A DNA stretch of 64,000 nt from Rhynochetos jubatus (GCA_027574665.1 CM050654.1:33499722-33563721); one strand, 5' to 3'; counted from the first letter of the stretch, positions 37,900-52,900 are shown. Made by a program: numbers and translations. The notes: generated from the letters alone by a model not told the origin.

Positions 37900-38324
37900 T
37901 GCCAGCCAGGTTGGCTGCTGGGAGGATACTCGCTAGGGGATGCGTTCCTACGCGAGCATGCTCTTGCTGCTCCTTCTTGTTCTCTAAATCAAAATATCTG
38001 CAGCCTGACTTTTTCTGAATGGATAGGAGGGATAAATAGATATTTATGCTTTCTATAAGTAGAAAGAGCAACCTCGTCTTCCTTCCTTCCTGCGTATAAA
38101 TTAGACATCGGTTACTACGCACAAGAAATTATAAGCAAGTTAAAACCTAGATGTCCTAGTTGAATTTTAAAACACCTCTCTGCCTCCTACCTACTCGAAC
38201 TACTGATGTGCTAAACAACTCTGAACGCCTTCTCCTGACAGCTCTGTGTCCCACAAAGTGCGGTCATCCTTGTGATGTACCAAGGACCCCCAGTTCTCAC
38301 CAGTCTCAGGCTGTCCCTCAGCCC

Positions 38325-38385
38325 TGGCAGGATTTGGTCCTAGGTCTCTGCCTACTCCTCTGCACTCTCCCATTGTACAGGGAAA
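38325..38385 (-). mobile_element. MIR-like SINE head fragment, tentative
   Basis: GGCAGGATTTGGTCCTAGGT then CTCTGCCTACTCCTCTGCACTC resembles the reverse complement of the tRNA-derived MIR head ('TGGGATTTGAACCCAGGTCTCCTGACTCCCAGGCCAGTGCTCT'). Upstream bases CCCTCAGCCCTGG fit 'GGCAGAGCTGGG' loosely. The ends are approximate. Confidence 0.4.
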
Positions 38386-38389
38386 TGAA

Positions 38390-41300
38390 ACATTATGGAG
38401 TGCTGTGCTCATACTGGTTTGACCCCTTCACACTCCATATACAGTTAATTAAAAGTTTGAAGCACTTTTGACAGACATTTGCTTGAATGTATATAATTAA
38501 GTTTTAAATTCTTTCGTTGCAGTACATGTTTTCACCGGGGTCTCACAAATCATCCAGTCGTTTCTGAGATCCTGATTAGGATCTTTCACAAGAAGGGTCT
38601 AAAACGAAGGGAGGAAAGCAAATGATAGACATTTCTTGCCAACATACTAAAAAATTACTTTCTTTCTCCTTTTTTTCATTTCTATTTCTAAAAGTACATT
38701 TAAAGCCTATGATTCTCACCAGAGAAAAACAAATATGAAAAACCTATCTTCAGATTTAGTGTGAACGAAACTAAAAGTTTACTGTATTTGAACTAAAACC
38801 AGGAAATCCATTAGTATTAGTGGTACCAGCTGTTCTTTGTATTAGTCCAAACTCTGCAAGGGAACACTGGAAGTCCTGCACTACAAGATCAACACAGAAT
38901 GGATAACTTTTATGTAAGCAAAAGAAACAAAGAATAAAAAGAAGTCTCGGAGAAACAAAGTGCTGTGCTGGTAAGTCTTTCTGTAAGAGCAGCCATTTTT
39001 TAATGGATCTGAAAAACTCATGGAGCAGGACTGCCCTTTTTCTGACTCTATGTCTCAGTCGACTTCTTCCTACCCTGCAAGGACCTTCCAGATACCCTGT
39101 ATCTCATCTCAAGGTTATAATGAAGTTCAGTTTAAAAAGACCAAAATCTCAAATTCCTGGTTCATTGTGGCTAAAGTTATGTTATTGGTCAGAGCTGGTG
39201 GAAATCTCAGCAATGCAGGGAAAAAAAAGAAAGAAAATAAACCTCGCAATTTTCCAGGCGTTACCATTCTTTTACACGTAGTGGTCTCTTTGCCCTATGT
39301 GTTCTTTCAGACTGTTCCTTCTATCGTGGGGAAAAAAGTAATTATCTTGCTATAGGTTAATTACCCAACAAGAAGAAGCACCAGATGAAGAGAAGCCAGC
39401 AATCCCACCTTCCATTCTGAGGGCAAAGCACAGAAGAAGCTGGTGGTTAAAAACCTGTCTCTGTTCCAGTGACAATCTCACCCACTTCCAAATCCAGTAT
39501 CGAACATGAAGCTCATCTTTTCAGAGTTTGTATTCATGTCCTACTTCATTGGGTATAAATAGTGGCTTCAGGTTTTGAGTCCTGCAGAACTGGGGGTTGG
39601 ATTTAGTGTACTAATTCAATCTTGGCTCTTCTAATTTGTTTTCTTCTCTACTGATATGTTGAAGAAACTGAACTGATACATTGCAAGAAAGATTAAAGAC
39701 GCTTCACTTCCCATTTGCTTTAAATGTCTGCTAGTAAATAGTGCTGATAAGAAGAGATACAGCCTAAAGCAACATTCAGATGACTAAAGGGTTGTGTTAT
39801 CTCCAGGAGCTCCCAATGTGGTGTCTTAATTTACATTTTGCAGCAAAGAGTTTCCAATTCTACACAGTAATAAATGCACAGGAGTAAAATTCACAGAAGG
39901 GAAGGAAATACTGGCATCCAACTTTATAACTTGGACAGCACAGTGATAAATAATATCTTCTATCTTCTGCAAATTGAATAGTACACATTTTCCCCTGCAG
40001 TCCCTCCTTATAAATAAATAGTTGAAACAAACACTCTTAGAGTTATTTTGTACCAAAAATGCATGAAGATTCAGGGCATGCCTACATGTGCTTGACATAT
40101 TTCACATGTGTAATTTATGCAGCTCCCACAGTCTTGGGGCAGAACACGTTTTTCCCACATGGACTGTGCAGACCATATTAGCCATGGTCCACTCAGGTAT
40201 ACCAGGTGGGCAGGCTGCAGGGACAGGGTTATTTGCTGAAACCACCACAACACAGCTCTCTACAGAGCAGACAAGAAACATGAAACTACCAAAAGAGAAA
40301 AATTCTTGTTGATTAACAGGTGCTTAATGAGGAATACGTTTTAAAGAAGTGAAATAAAGTATATTTCTTTGGGAATATTCAGAATTGAAGCACCATCATG
40401 ACATTTCATTATCTATTTGTGTCTTTGCTCTAGTAAAGCACGTGAAAAATCTTTTGAGCCTCTGTTCCAAGATAAGCTTTTTGTAATGACTAACGATGAT
40501 AATCCACCTAAGGATGTAAATTACTGGGGAGAACAGGAGAGATTTCTAACTGGTTTCAGACTCAAATATGTTTGACAGACTTATTTATAAGGTCTGTCAT
40601 TTCTATGCACTTCTCCAACTTTCTTCTAAGCTTACCTAATAATAAAATAATCTGTGATTTAAATGTCACAGCATCCTCCTCCCAAGCTAGCATGTCCTTT
40701 AATAAGATGGGTAAGCAGATTAAATATTTCACCTGAAGGCAAATAAAGATACAAACTTCTGAATAGATTCAAGGAATAAAAGCTCTCTAGCAAAAATATT
40801 AAGCACTAGACAACACTAACAGCTTCGGTAAGATATAGTCTATGCCAACAGGAATGTTTCTTCTGACAAAATTTACATTTTCATTTCATAATCATCTATC
40901 AGTATCCTTGGTTAGTCCTGGGTTATTTTGTGTACTTGTTTTTTGTCTTGTGACTTGCAACAGTTGTTCTGGCATATTGACCCATGTGATTTACTTGACA
41001 CAACAGGCCTGCAAAATAATAGTTTGATGAACTTCACAAAACTCTATGGAGACCTTTGATTTCTTAATAATCGTGATTTCAGAGGAAAAATGTGATTTCT
41101 GTGGGTGAAGTTGGAACAAGTTAAAAGTATGGGGTTTTGCTTTAAAGAGTTATGAGCAACATTAAAAAGTCCCTAATATTGCCAACTATTCAAGACTAAA
41201 TATGGTGAAGAATTGTCTCCAAATGGTTTATATCACAGTTGCCACTACACTGAGGTTAAATATATTCGACTAACAAGTCCGGTTGCTACTTTTCTACATT

Positions 41301-43830
41301 TGTTTCTTTAATTAAAAATAAAAATAGAAAAAAAATTATACCAACTGAAAATTTTCTGATGTAACCAGTAAAAGGTATTTTGTGCATAACTTAACTCACT
41401 TAGACCCCTTAAAAAATCCTACCTTGCAGGTACTCCAGAAATCCCAAAACCACAAAGACTTGTTATCTTGGCCCAGAAACTTTAAAACCAGAAGGTATTT
41501 TACCAATATGCCCTCTGGTTTTGAGAGAACTATCAAATAAGGGCTCCTATTCCATCATTTGACTTAATACTTGTTTTTTACCAATGGTGTATTCTTTAGG
41601 AAGTTACTCAGTTTGGATTGAAAGGGGGATAAATCGGGAAATGACCTTAATTCTAGACCGCATTTCCAACCTTACAGATCAGACCTTGCAGGCTGTCTCT
41701 TTACAGTGCAATTGCACAAGAACAGAGAAAAAATGTCTATAATGAAAAAAACAATCTTGAAATAAGTTCTCTGAAACCTATTTCACTTTTTGGATGCATC
41801 CTCCCTTTCCCGGTAATTTGCATATAGACCTTTCCAGTCACAGTATTCATCACTAAAAAGAATAGGCCAACCCCATTTTCAGATGAAGGTGAAAGATGAT
41901 CACCACAGCTAGTGGCGATAATCAGTGATCCCTTCTGGGTCTGTTAGGTTATGGAATGGTCTGTGAAAGTTATTAAGGATTCTTGTTCACCATTCATGTT
42001 GTTGCACGAGTTTGGACACATTAGGCATCACCGATCAAAAACATTGCTGAAAAAGCTTATCATTACAAACTCCTGGACTAAAGGGAAAAGTTTTTATTAG
42101 ATTTAGGGAAAAACTGGTCTAATTCCCCTGGGAAAACCCCCCGAATGCTAGTATATTAACAGTGTTATACTGAAAGATATTTATAGCTGTTATCAAATGG
42201 GACTTTGATCTATAAACAATTACAGGTTTACTGAAAAATCATGAGAAACACTATTCTTTCAAACCCAGCTGAAGAAACAGCTATATGTTCTCTAGTACAT
42301 CAATAGTTCAAACAAAACTGATGGTGTTGAGTTGCATGATAAAGACACATAACTAATCCCCTGAAAAAATTCTCAAAGACTGATGAGGAGACTGGTGACT
42401 TCATTCTTTTTAACTGCAATTATCTGAGCATGTGGGGGAAAGAGAGTAAGAAATAGCAAGAGAAGTAGGTGCAAGGATTGTCTGGGGAAGCAACAGGGAG
42501 ACAGGGCTCCTTGGACATTGAATTGATCAGAAAGGCAGGTTTACAGATTTCTGGTCAAGCAAATTGCCTTCTACTGATCTATTTAAGACCACCAGATTTT
42601 GGTACTAACCCTGTAAATAAAGGAGACTGCATGAAAGAAGGGTGGTTTTGCTTTGTTCTTTTCAAGGGAAGCATCTTGCTTATCCATTTCAGTAGCAATC
42701 CACCGGGAGAAAGATGATGTTACAGAGAGATTGCCATCCACTTTCTCTCAAGCCTTCGCTTTGTGACTGAGATCACAAAGAAGCAAGGAATCCCATTACC
42801 TGGTTGCATTTCCAGGTCATGGAAAGCTAATCTGAGAACTGCAGGGCAGCATGGGCCATTCCAAGAGGGTATAAGATTAGTGGGGGCACGATATAGCAGA
42901 TAAGACTGTTGGTACAATGCCTTAGGTGCCAAACCATCCTGCTGTCTCTCCCCTTCAAGGAGTGACTGACTGTGCTTCACCAGGTTGACCTTTACTAGGA
43001 GTCTTTTGAAGACTTGGCTTCTAATGCGAGTCAGATGAGCCCGAGGGTCATCTGAAGATCATCACTGTGTTTAGCTTGGTCAGCATTTGGAAAACGAACC
43101 TCCAATACAGACTTTGCAATAGCCAGTTCAGATACTTTGAGGTGTCAGCAACTTAATAACAGGCCTTTCCCCTGAGTTTTACACAAATTTATAAGCTTTA
43201 TTTCTGTATCCACCTTCCTGCTGTCAACCTTTCTCTTCTCTTTCTCCTCAGTAATGCCTCTTGCTGGTTCATGTGACCCTTGGCAAGCAGCAGATTCCTT
43301 ACTACTTGTTAACAAGAGTTAGCAAATGACATATTTTCCAACTGAAGTCGGTGGAAATCCCCTGTCAGCTGTGAATTGTACTATTTAAATTATACTACTG
43401 TGCTGACAGATTCAGATTTGCTACTAACCATGTTTGCAAGAAAAATCCAGGTATGGTAGAAAATGATTTCTTACAAGCAATGCTTTACCTTGGAACAACT
43501 ATAGAGAAAGACTTTTGGCTCTGTGAATTACAGATTTCAGTGGCATTTCACTTATACTTTATGATTATCCATTTGCAAAAACTGTGAGTGCATTTAAACT
43601 TTCCACACTGCCCGCAAACTAACCAGATGAACTTCTCATGGTTTGTGTCGTGGCCTTTGGTTTCCCTTTACGTACTTTCGTGTAATGATTAGGCACCAGG
43701 GTCTTCTCACGTGTCCAGGTATACCTCCAAGGGTTTAGGGGCAAGCCCAGTACAGAGTGGTGGTTGCTGCCCACTCACTGATGGTGGCAAGGCCCAGGAG
43801 AGCAGGCTCTGGGAAACCAATTTGGTGTCC
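38390..43830. other. Unannotated AT-rich non-coding stretch
   Basis: No gene or named repeat is recognised apart from the hairpin at 40573-40599. Frames are short. Confidence 0.55.
40573..40599. repeat. Hairpin, about 11-bp stem
   Basis: TGACAGACTTA pairs with TAAGGTCTGTCA around a short T-rich loop, with one bulged G. Too small for a known structural RNA. Confidence 0.7.
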
Positions 43831-43835
43831 ACAGC

Positions 43836-43915
43836 CTGGGATCTTGAAACAAAAGTCATTAGCCTGTGTGGTTACCACATGTCTGGGCAACTGTTCTAAC
43901 CACTGGCTTTGGCGC
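43836..43915 (-). mobile_element. tRNA-derived SINE head (MIR-like)
   Basis: In reverse complement this reads AGCCAGTGGTTAGAACAGTT then GCCCAGAC, and later TTTCAAGATCCCAGG. It matches the tRNA-derived head of amniote SINEs ('CTAGTGGTTAGAGCACTGGCC...GGGTTCAAATCCCAGG'), including A-box-like and B-box-like segments about 50 bases apart. It is not a functional tRNA gene because the cloverleaf arms do not pair. It lies at the edge of a GC-richer block (43.7-44.9 kb). Confidence 0.55.
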
Positions 43916-46900
43916 AGGGGAAACAATATCCCACTCCTCTGTAATAAACAGTAGATGGGGAGATATGGAAACTCTTGCTAGCAGGATCTTTAGGGAGATA
44001 AAATGCAGCCTTGCACCTGCAGTTTACACATGGATAAAGTTTGGTTCTTCTTTAAGATTCTGTAATCTTGCCTTTTCCCAGGGGTATAAGTAACTGCAAC
44101 AGAAAGCTGCGTTGTACATGAAGAGGCCATCCACTCCGCCATCCACGCCAAACCAGACCTGTGACGCTTGCTCACTTATGAGGGGATACGGCTGCAGCGT
44201 GCGTGACAGGAAGCTGCCATGAGTTCCATGTGTCTAAACTACCCTGCGATCAGACAGCTCCACCAAAGTGTTAAGCACAATGACCATCAGGGAGAGGCTG
44301 TGCCAAGACTCCCCCTTCACATTTAAACCCTGGCCTGGAGAGCTGCATACACATGCCCTGGCTGCAGGCGAGGGCTGGAGCATGGCTTCAATGACATACA
44401 GTAGTTGTGCGAGCAGCAGTTTATGGAGCCTGGTTTCCTGTGGGTCCTCCCATGTGACTTCTCTGGTGTCTAATGAAGCCGACGTACCCATGCTGCAAGA
44501 TGTCTCTGTGGGAGGGGCACCACTGGGTGTCTCTCCTCTTTATCAACCTGTTCTCCTTCAGCTCATGGGTAGATAACACCTTTGAGTCCCTCTGCCTATG
44601 TCAGAGGAGGTGGAGGCTGGCTAGCAGCCTGGGTGTGGAGGGGGCACTGACTAGCAGATGGTGGGTGCTATTATGTAAAGTTTGGTCCTGTAAGAACTGG
44701 TGTTAAAAGCCAGTATGAAATGAGAAGTGTTTTCCAGATGGTAATAGCCTGATCCTCACACCAGGGTAGTTAATCACAGTTTGTCCACTGGCTCCAGTGT
44801 CCTTCGGGCTATGTCTGCTCTGCTGGCTGTCTGCAGAGGACAGCAGCGCTAAGCAAGCCCAAGTGCCTGATGCCCAGGCTGCCAAATTTTGTTTATCAAT
44901 ACAGTGAGAGAGCAGTGGGGTAGGGAGAAATAATCATGGTGCTTAAGTTATGCACATACAGCCGGGGTGTCATGATTCTCCCTTGCCGTTGAGAGCACAG
45001 GAGCGAGGATCTGGCAGCTGTAGGCACTAGGTGGTCTGAACTGCTCATTACCCTCTTGAACTTAGGTGCGTCAGCAGGCTCTTAATCTTGGATGCTGTAG
45101 TTGGCAGTCGGTATAGGGCCCTTATATCCTGCAGCTTAAGCAAAGACGGTAAGAATGAAAAGTGGTATAATGTAATCCACAAAAAGGGAATAGGAACAAA
45201 TATTTAGGAATCAATCTTCTTTATTTCATAAGCAGTATCAAGTAACCAAGAAGAGCTCAGCAGAAACTGACCATGGAAGCACCGGAGAAATGCTCAGTAC
45301 TCAACCATAATTTAATTAGCTCTCAATAGCTTCCAGAAAAAATCTCTGAACCTGCATATACTTAAGATAAGCCTTTTGTTCCATTTGTAACCCACAAACT
45401 GACAAGGAATCTAGGTCCCTTCCCCCTTCTTAGACTCCATCGTCCTTTTATTTTGTTCCTCAAGTCGCAGAACTTGATGCTGCTGGGTTTTTTTCCCCTC
45501 CAGTACTTTTCTTTGACCTCATTCCCCCCTCCAAGTAACTCTATCCTGTGCTGCTATGTTCATGCCCAGCCACAGCTTTATAGATGGCTTAATTATTTTC
45601 TTTTCTCAAAGAAAATTCAATCTGATCCCCAATACACGTAGGATAAAATAAAATGAATCAGCTGGGAAGCTGCATTATAAAGGGGGAGGGGTAAAAGAAG
45701 TTATGTAAAATTTCATGTCGCTGTCAGACTGTTTTCATAGAATTTGTGTTTGAGATTAAATTAAATCCCTAAAACTGCTTTGATAGCTTCATACTTAGGG
45801 TGAAACGAAGCAGATGCATTTTACCCCAATACCATGCTTCTCATCTCCCCTTGCAGAGAGAGAATGAACTGCTTTGTGGAACGGCTCTATATACTTACAG
45901 TATTAAGCAATTCTTCTTTTCCCCTGGCATTGGTATTCTTTTATTCAATTTATCTGTACTATAGCTTGGATAATATTTACCAGATGTTAAATAAATAATT
46001 TAAGATAACACAGTCCTGCATGACAGTTGTAAGATTTTAGGTCACCTTTTTATTCAATTTTTTTAAAAAATCACTTCAGTTCAAGATTTCAATATAGTTC
46101 AACTCAGTGGTGACACTTAATACTTTTTCCTCTCCTTTAATTTGAAAGTAGTGTTCCCTAAATAGTTCATTTGCCATACTGTTTTTATCTTTAACAAGAT
46201 AAAATAGACGTAGTGGGTTTACTATTTCAGCCTGATGCCGACAAATATGAAACCAAAGAATATGAAGAGGCAATGTTTTGTAAAAGCCAATGTTATATAA
46301 TGAAACCAAATGCACGGCTTGGAATTTAGAAAGAAATCCTAGTGTGAAGATAAAAGCACATGAAAGATAGTAAATGCTGAAATGATACACCACATAATGG
46401 TATACTGTCAAGAAAGAAAGATAACATGATAACTTACAGAGCCATCTCAAAGCCTTCATAGGTACTTGACCTATAGTTTGCAAGGAAACAATCTTTTTGT
46501 TTCATCTGGCTCATATTAAAAATAGGAAAAACAAAACCCTTGTTTTTTTCCACTCTCACACATATGGTTTAAAATCCATGCAATTTTTAACTGTCTAAAA
46601 TTCTTTTAAGCAATTTAAGACAGAAAGAATTATTAAATCACTTTTCCATTTCATGTAATGAAAAACTGCACCACCGCCGTTGGTCTATGTACTATCAATT
46701 TTAAAGCTAGTAGGGCTCCAATTGGTCCTGTGTGCAATCCATCACACGTGGCATCAGATTTGTATTGCACAAGTTGGGTGCTGCTGAAGACAGAACTGCA
46801 TAAAACCTAATCCAATGTGTAAGTTAACTTCAAGCACAGCTCAAAATACTTCCCTTCTCCATCTCTTCCCAGGTTTTAAAATGTGACTGTTTTCCAGTCC

Positions 46901-49900
46901 TATCTCAAAGAGTTTCCAAAGCCTAATGCACCTCACCGTCCTCAACCCACCTGTGTGCAGGGAACTGCTTTCCTCCTCTCTTCTGCAGGAGTGAGGGGCT
47001 AAAAAGCTATGTAAGTAATTCACTTTGTTATAAGAGGAGAAGCAACCTACCAACACAAATAATCTGGTTTCCAGAAACTACAGGTTAAAATACCAACAGA
47101 TTGAAGTCAACTTTTCATCTACCCCACGTATTCAGTTTTAAACAGCTGTAGTTGCATATAGAGGCTCGTAGGTCTGCATTGCAGCTGAGACTGGTTGAAA
47201 ACCTCTTGATAGGGTTTATTTTTGCTAGAAAATTAGGATTTAGACTTAATTCAAGTGCTTCTGGATGATGTTCTTCTCCTCAATATTTTAGGAAATGTCC
47301 ACAAAACACAAGAAAGAATCATCTCAAACCTTTCTACCAGTTATGCTGAACTTATCTAGGTGTGACACCAAGATTTTAGTTTTCATTTTCTGAAGGCCAG
47401 AAAATCTTTGTCTGGGGTTATCAATTAAGGATCTTTAATCTTCAACTAAAATCTCCACGCCTACATTTTTAAAGAAAACAAGGCCTTATCTGTCCTACAA
47501 TTAAAGTCTATTGCACAAATGCTTTTCTAAGATTTACTTGTCCCACTTTCCTTGGCTATAACGCTCATTTTCACTTTAACTATTCTGGAGGTTGTTTCTC
47601 AGAGGCACTGCATTTTTTTTACCCTTTTCTAGAGCCTAATACTTCTATATTTTATACACTCATCTTCCACTCTTCACAGTAGCAATAGCCCTATTACTGT
47701 GTAGAAGACACTCCTGAACAATTAGGTGGGTAGAAGAAAAGGAAAAGCGTGGTTCCTGGAAACACACACTCTCTACAGTGGGAGCTGAAGGTGCCCAGAG
47801 CCTTCTGAAGCCTTGGGAGTTTACCTGTGAACCCTGTTTCAAAGTGTTACTAGTGACCCTACTAACAGAGAACCTAGATCTGTACCCTAGAGATGACTTG
47901 CTTTTGCACTGGGATTGCTGCCAGGGAAGAGATACAGCACCATGCATTTCAAGGGCTGAACAATAATGGGTAATTGCTCACTTAATTGAGAATTATGCGT
48001 TTATCTGGCAAACCTGATATCCCAGTGCCCACTCACAGTTGTTCACAGGTCTGCTCTGGTATTTACATGCAGATATTTCTTGCTGCAGGGGCCCGCTCTT
48101 AGCTTCTGGCTGCTACCTTGCCTTGCAGCTCAGGGTGCTTGGGAGGGAGGGAGCGGAGGAAGTGTTGCTCAGTGCTCATCGTTAAAGCAATTCAGGAAGT
48201 AAAAGTGAATGTCTCTCAGCACAATATATTCCTGGGAGCCTAATCTGAATGAGCAATTCATCGGCATGTTTCTATTTCCAGCAGGGGCTGTGCCAATTAA
48301 GAGGGCTGCATATAAACCCTTTTAGTGATGTACACTGGGAGGTAAAAATAATGATAAAATATGGATTTATTTTTTTAGCTATTCCTTCAGTTATAGTGGG
48401 AATGGAGCAAAGCGAGTCTCCTGTCCTCTCCTTTCACAGGCTGTTTCTGCAAGTATCTGGCCAGAGGTAAATTCTCATTTGGAAGTGCAAAAAAACTTTT
48501 GTCTCTTACTTTTTGTGCATCCGGATGGGAAAATAAAGGTCACACTGCAGCCCAGATTTCTTCTTGTGTTTGGAGAGTTAAAGGAAACCCTTGCATCTTT
48601 ATACTCAGAGAGTCTTTTTAGCTAAGCATCTATTGCTGGCTGTGAGAAAGGTAGGGGATTCTGAATTAATTTTAGTTACAAAGTGCTAAGTCCTTTTATT
48701 CTTTTAAGATGAAAATTGTATGGGAGAGGTGGGCACACCGGGGGAGTCAGGCCTGTGGGACTGTGCTCTGTTGAGCAGGAAGGAAATAAGGAAAACAGCT
48801 GAAAGGACCCCAGCGACTTTCAGAGATGAGCAACTTTGGGATCCTCCCGGCATTGCCTCAGTTAGAGGTGCAGAGACACTGTTTTATACATCCAGCTGTG
48901 GGTTTATGCTTTTTCCTTTGCTACCTCCTGGCTGCAATGATGCCTTCACAGTAGCTCTGCTGTGCATCCATGAGCTTTTAAAAGGGATTTCAGCCACAAA
49001 GGGGTGAAGAAGCTCCTCCTGCCCCGAGAAGAGCAGGAATTTGCCCTCTGATCAAGAGACAGGAGTTCAGAAAACAACACCATTCCCAGAAGAGGGAACA
49101 GAGAATTAAGGTACTTGGAGCTTTCCACAGAGCTCATCCTGGGAGGCATCACTCGCTCCCAAATCCCAGTGACCTGCTGTACTGATGGCAGCATGGCATC
49201 ACTGGGCGGTGGGCAAACACAGTGTTCCTCAAGCCCAGAATAAAACAGATTCATTTCTAATTTCTGGCACATTGAAGTTGTAGCTCTTGCTTTCACTGCC
49301 ATGCAGAATGAACTCGAGACCTTCCGAAACTTTCAGTATAAGAAAAACCAAACAGATGGTTTATGCACTACTTCAGTACAGTAAGTGAGCCTCATTCAAA
49401 ACCTTGCTCTAAGGACTTAATTTGAAGTTTCTTCTGCATAAGGGCAGGTGCCAAACCACAAAACTGTTGGGTGTCTAGTAATGGGAGTGGAAAGGCGCAG
49501 AAAACATCTCTGTTTCTCTGCTCTCCTAGTAAGAGTTGTGTCAAAAACATTACAGCCCTGGCCAGCTAGGATGTCACAAAAGCTTCTTTGGAGGCAAACC
49601 TGAAAACTAGAAGAGGTCCTTGATGCTGGTGTGTATCACATTAACTGACAAATGTGTTTCTTATAGCATTGAACAGGCCTGCATTAAAAGTATTTAAAGA
49701 AACATTTTTTAAAAGTACCAAAAGAGCAAACAAAGTAGTCTTTGGATGACCTCTTGTTTCTCTTGACTAGCAGTAGCATTCATTAATCTACAGCATATGA
49801 TAAAGTCAACCGTTCAGCTGGCTCCCAGTAAACTAGACTCCTTTAATTGACAAAGCCCCTGCCATCTAAGAATTTGGTTGAATTTTTCATATCATGCTAA

Positions 49901-52900
49901 AAGACTAAATAAAATCCAATCTTCTGGAGCAATATTGAGATATTACATCCAGATGAAGGGTGGGTGTCATAAGAGAACAGGCTGCTAGCAATATTCTCTA
50001 GGCTTCTTGCCATCAGCTTGGGTTAAAGTAGTGAGGCTGAGGTAAAAAGTAAAGCAGTTTTTATTCCTGCTGACATATAAAAAAAAGGAGTAGAGGGCAC
50101 TTCATCAAGTTTTTTGTTATATGATTATTGACTTGGGAGTAAAATGTTTATTGCATTCTTTGCTTCCTAATACAACACTTATTTCCTCTTAGAAAATACA
50201 GTGTTTTATGTAGTAAATATCCATGCTTCAAGATGAGAGAAGAAAAGTAATTCAGATTCATACTCAGATTGGATTCCAAAGGTTCATGAATGTGTGTAAT
50301 GGAAGGTGGAAATTTCATATTTCTCCCCTGCTAATTTCATCAGGATGAGACTGCACTATCCGTTCTGCTTTTCAGAATGTGTCAGTCCTGCCTGGAAAAG
50401 CTTTTTATTGTGTAATGGCAGAATGTTGTCCCTACTGTGCTGGGTTATTGAAATAAGAAGCAGAGTTACTACAGTCAAACAAACGCAAACCTTTGTACCA
50501 AACTGACAATAGCATTTACAGTTCTCTTCAACTGTTGCAAAAACATTTACACCATATGAAAGCTATAAGGCATTAAATGAAGAGCACATTTAAACGATGA
50601 GCTGCACAAGGAAGTCCACCTAACAGTGACCTGAGCAGCCAGCACGGGAGTGGCCACAGGGTTTTTGCAAAGATGGGACAGCTTACACTACACAGCTGGT
50701 CATATGAAACACAAAGACCCACTTGAAAACGAATCTTTCCACGGTACTCCTGCAACCACACAAGACTATGGCTGGGGTGAGGGCTGGGGGTCCTCTGGCA
50801 TGGTCACTAATGCATACACACCATACGGTACCGTGTGGCTCAAGGAATTGTTTTCCTGATTTATGAACCCGGTTTCATGAATAACGGTCCAGTTATTGTT
50901 CCTCTCCTCCTATTGTTATTCTATTTTCTAGCCTGCTCTTCCCCTCCCCGCAGCAGAGAGGGGACTTTCATAACACAAGAGATACCCAGGGAATACTGAA
51001 GCAATGGTAACTAAGGCACACCAGGGAAGTTCAGGGCAAACACTGTACTGATGGCTATGCGCGGCAGAGATATTCCGTATATTGTTAGCTCCATCTCGTC
51101 CTGACCTTAATATTCCCTCCAGGGCATTCTTCCCTGGCATACAGTGCAGCAAATACCTAGGGAATATTGCAAAAAAAAAAAGGAGGGAACATTATCTGGT
51201 TACCTAAGGCAACTGAAAAGTTTTAAAACTGACCAGCATAGTTGTGTTTCACAACTCCCATTTAACAGACAATGCCTGTCTCTCAGAATATCCACATGGA
51301 AATGCAAAGCCAACAGGGAAGTATGAGTGCTCTGTGTGTCCTGCCTGCATCCAATTAACAGCCAAACTGTTTGAAAGGAAAGTGATCAAATGGAATGAAT
51401 TAATTTAAAAAATATAAATGAGTATAATGTTTTTACAACAGAGATTTATGCATTCGCTGAAATGGGGCGGTTTCTAAGCTTTTGAAAGCTAAGGCCATTC
51501 CCTTGGGAAAACAGCATCCTTCTATTTATTATTTGTATTAGATTTGGGCCTTCTATGCAGAGGAAGGGATATTTTGTTGTACGAGCAGAGAAGAAAAGGA
51601 CACTCTCAGAAAGAACTTGGAGCCCAAATACAAGCCATAAAGGAGGGAGTTACAAAGAAATAGCAAGCTGCTCAACATATTCAGTGTAATGTCTCCAGCT
51701 TCACCTTCTGTTTTCAGCTCTGCTCTTCATGCACTGCCCTCCAGCAGATGCCCCATCTAGTCCTTGAAAATGCTGAGCCTTTGTAATACACTTGCATTTC
51801 TCACATGCTGTAATGAATGACAAATTAGTCAGCTATGTCTCTGAAGCAGCATGCTTCTTGTTGGCTTCACGATACACAGAACTTGGTAGAGAAATTCATG
51901 CGTCAAGGATGTGGTTTCAGGCTCTCTGCAAACTCAAACCAACCTTGCTGAGCTGGTTACATTCAGGCCATGTCTCCAAGGGTGGTTTTTATTTTTTTTT
52001 TTCCTTGGAACAGCTGTATTTTAAATGAAAGGCTAAGCCTCAGGAAAATTAATTAAGAAGTTGAGTCTTTACAGTCAACTGTATTGTATGTGTGTTCCTC
52101 ATGCCAGTTACAGATACTGTATCTGGCAATAATTTGCACTCTCAACAATTCTATTTAATTTTAATTTAGCAAAATGATTCTGTTTAGCTACTAAAGTCAT
52201 AAAACCAGATTAAAACATCAATCCAATGAAATATATTGAAGTGTGTGTTTAATTTTGTGCATACAATTGGTTCTATTGACTTCCATTTCTACGTTTCAAA
52301 ACAAGGAAATGCTTAAGTGTTATAACACTCTGTGATTTTAGTACTGACAACAGGGCCAATGCAATGTCGTCAGAAATGAATTTGACCCACTGCATTGAAA
52401 AATGGTGAGAAAAGCTTTTAAGAATTCAAGAAGATTCAAGACTTTCCAGCTCACTCAAAAGATTGCCCAACATACGCCCCTAAGCAAACTTCTCTGGAAT
52501 ACTACTGTTCATTTTCTTTGTCCTGTTTTGCATGTTCCATCCTAGCTGAAAGGATGACCCAGACGTCTTTCGGCTTGCGACAGAAATAAATAATAATGGA
52601 AACCATAAGGGAATAAGGGATATTTAAACGTTTAGAGCCACAATGGGGATGAGCCACACTTTGCTTTGGAGAAATGGCAACTCAGATGGAGCTATTCAGG
52701 CAAAAATAAAAACCCAAGACTCTTCCAGATTTTCAGAACCTATTTTTCTTGAGGGTGTCAGCAAAACTCCAGCTTCTGTGATGTTTCTTTCCATAGCCTA
52801 TATAGCTATTGGAGAATAAGTCATAATTAAATATGTATAATAGGAAAACATCATGTTACATACATATTCAAGAGCAAATGTTAATTGATGGGCATAAGGG

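Larger units (their letters stand above)
32023..38280. other. Unannotated non-coding stretch
   Basis: No gene or named repeat is recognised. It contains a 15-base tandem duplication at 34.91 kb and a pair of GC-rich hairpins at 37.88 kb, listed separately. 33.1-34.6 kb is a quiet AT-rich block without simple repeats and could be conserved non-coding sequence. That cannot be judged without alignment. Confidence 0.5.

Noticed and set aside
43836-43915. Possible functional tRNA gene
   Set aside because: Box-like segments are present but the cloverleaf arms do not pair. It fits a SINE head better.
46076-46483. 135-codon minus-strand open frame in AT-rich DNA
   Set aside because: No recognisable domain. 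A frame this long is expected once or twice by chance in 64 kb over six frames.
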